From Entelurus aequoreus (Eukaryota > Chordata > Actinopteri > Syngnathiformes > Syngnathidae): a stretch of DNA of 64,000 nt. Where the stretch lies: the NCBI RefSeq assembly GCF_033978785.1, contig NC_084743.1, forward strand, positions 22,725,208 to 22,789,207. Direction: 5' to 3'. Of the stretch, positions 62,800-64,000 are shown in pieces (position 1 is the stretch's first letter; each line of letters starts with the position of its first letter). The notes under the pieces were generated by a model. That model worked only from the letters and a program-made list of their open reading frames with translations. It ran no database searches and was not told the origin of the DNA. The translations under genes and the position numbers were made by a program.

Positions 62800-63245
62800 A
62801 GTTACAATATTTTTATTTTAGCACTGAATATTTGTATGTAAATTTATTTTTCATCAGTTTTTATGAGTCCATTCTTTTTTTGGTATTTATTTTTTGTAAT
62901 CAGCCTGACCTAAGCCTTGATAACAATCTTTGTGATTAACACATGCTTTCATATCGTTTGACAAGGTTTAACTTGTTCAACTGTAAGTGGGTTAGATATA
63001 ATTATTGAATATCATTAAAATCAAGAGTAAGATTACTAATTCAGTGTTAATGTTTGAGTCGGCCCCGGGCCCCTCCGTAGTAGAAAAGTCGGGCCCCGAG
63101 GTCAAAAAGGTTAAGAACCCCTGCCGTAGACTACATTGCACACTCTTGTACAGTAAGTGGCGGTATGCTGTTCAACCCGGAGAGTAATTACAGTAACTAC
63201 AATTAAAATTTTGAAGTTACATTATTAAATGCATTTTTATTGTGA
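62800..63245. other. unassigned sequence with a transposon end
   Basis: AT-rich. 63058-63125 reads tcggccccgggcccctccgt and gtcaaaaaggttaagaaccc, ctgc, a common hAT-like terminal sequence. Confidence 0.5.
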
Positions 63246-64000
63246 TTTACCAGAGGACACAACATCCACAGTTTCCAAAAACAATTTGAAATGTGTACTC
63301 GTCAGACCACAGAACACTTTTCCACTTTGCATCAGTCCATCTTAGATGAGCTCGGGCCCGGCGAAGTCGGCGGCGTTTCTGGGTGTTGTTGATAAATGGC
63401 TTTCGCTTTGCATAGTAGAGTTTAAACTTGCACTTACAGATGTAGCGACCAACTGTAGTTACCGACCGCGGTTTTCTGAAGTGTTCCTGAGCCCATGTGG
63501 TGATATCCTTTACACACTGATGTCGCTTTTGGATGCAGTACCGCCTGAGGGATCCAAGGTCACAGGCTTTCAATGTTACGTGCAGTGATTTCTCCAGATT
63601 CTCTGAACCTTTTGATGTTATTACAAAACCGTAGATGGTGAAATCCCTAAATTCCTTGCAATTGCTCGTTGAGAAATCTTGTTCTTAAACTGTTGGGACA
63701 ATTTGCTCGCGCATTTGTTCACAAAGTGGTGACCCTCGCCCCATCCTCGTTTGTGAATGACTGAACATTTCATGGATGCTGCTTATTTACCCAATCATGG
63801 CACCCACCTGTTCCCAATTAGCCTGTTCACCTGTGGGATGTTCCAAATAAGTGTTTGATGCGCATTCCTCAACTTTCTCAGTCTTTTGTGCCACTTGTGC
63901 CAGCTTTTTTGAAACACGTTGCAGGCATCAAATTCAAAATGAGCTAATCTTTGCAAAAAATAATGTTTTCCAGTTTGAACGTTAAGTATCTTGTCTTTGC
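63246..64000 (-). mobile_element. Tc1-like transposon relic, runs off the right edge
   Basis: Same family as 38623-40062. On minus the longest frame (63247-63573) has YCIQKRHQCVKDITTWAQEH then KPRSVTTVGRYICKCKF and, later, WTDAKWKSVLWSDEYTFQ (first catalytic Asp of the DDE triad). The N-terminal HTH part (63590-63750) is frameshifted. The left part, with the QQDNAKPH block, is missing here. The right terminal repeat (tttgaacgttaagtatcttg) reaches the window end. Confidence 0.85.

Overview
The window reads as nuclear DNA from a teleost fish. It has spliced vertebrate genes, very AT-rich intergenic DNA, long (AT)n, (TG)n and (CT)n microsatellites, and a dense load of fish-type L2/CR1 LINEs, tRNA-derived SINEs, Tc1-like and hAT-like DNA transposons and long tandem arrays. 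Nothing in the sequence fixes the species. Most small open reading frames here lie in repeats and are not genes.

Host genes, left to right. (1) 2013-2391, minus: a first coding exon of speg (striated muscle Ig/kinase protein), with a CpG- and GC-box-rich stretch upstream at 2700-2960; the rest of the gene lies off the left edge. (2) 16687-17753, minus: the main coding exon of a CXC chemokine receptor of the CXCR1/CXCR2 type. Its start codon is on a separate, uncertain exon. (3) 22260-23434, plus: five complete phase-matched small exons and the end of a sixth, from a gene resembling fish DUF4806-type proteins. The left end is cut off by a LINE and the right end runs into another LINE. (4) 44131-55863, minus: a complete six-exon nabp1 gene (SOSS complex subunit B2, single-stranded-DNA binding, 228 aa). 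(5) 58665-58746, minus: a tRNA-Ser(CGA) gene with an oligo-T terminator. (6) 61570-61638, minus: a plausible ATG-bearing micro-exon of unknown identity, with a broken duplicate at 61999-62054.

Repeat layout. 1-260 (AT)n; 590-1270 AT-rich tandem repeat; 1342-1587 SINE; 1743-2003 61-bp minisatellite touching the speg splice donor; 3110-3697 TA-flanked MITE; about 3880-6830 satellite of roughly 102 bp; 7190-12430 degenerate repeats of about 400 bp, interrupted by an L2 LINE (8925-10625); 12380-16695 array of about 490 bp whose unit contains the end of the CXCR gene; 17829-20208 hAT-like elements; 20779-22260 LINE; 23930-26390 satellite of about 86 bp; 26600-37430 satellite of about 315 bp (27 copies) interrupted by a TTAA-flanked transposon (30576-32404) and an L2 tail; 38625-40060 Tc1-like transposon; 41821-42352 Tc1-derived MITE. 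The nabp1 introns carry hAT and Tc1 insertions, some nested. To the right of nabp1 there are more MITEs, a LINE nested in a MITE, (AT)n tracts and a second Tc1-like relic running off the right end.

The three recognisable protein genes (speg, cxcr1/2, nabp1) all have human relatives on chromosome 2q, so the block may preserve old vertebrate synteny that has been inflated by repeats. No operon, phage, CRISPR or other prokaryotic system is present. The most original signals are the tandem array that carries the terminal codons of the chemokine receptor, the hidden spliced gene at 22.3-23.4 kb, and the satellite whose monomer also sits inside a transposon copy nearby.
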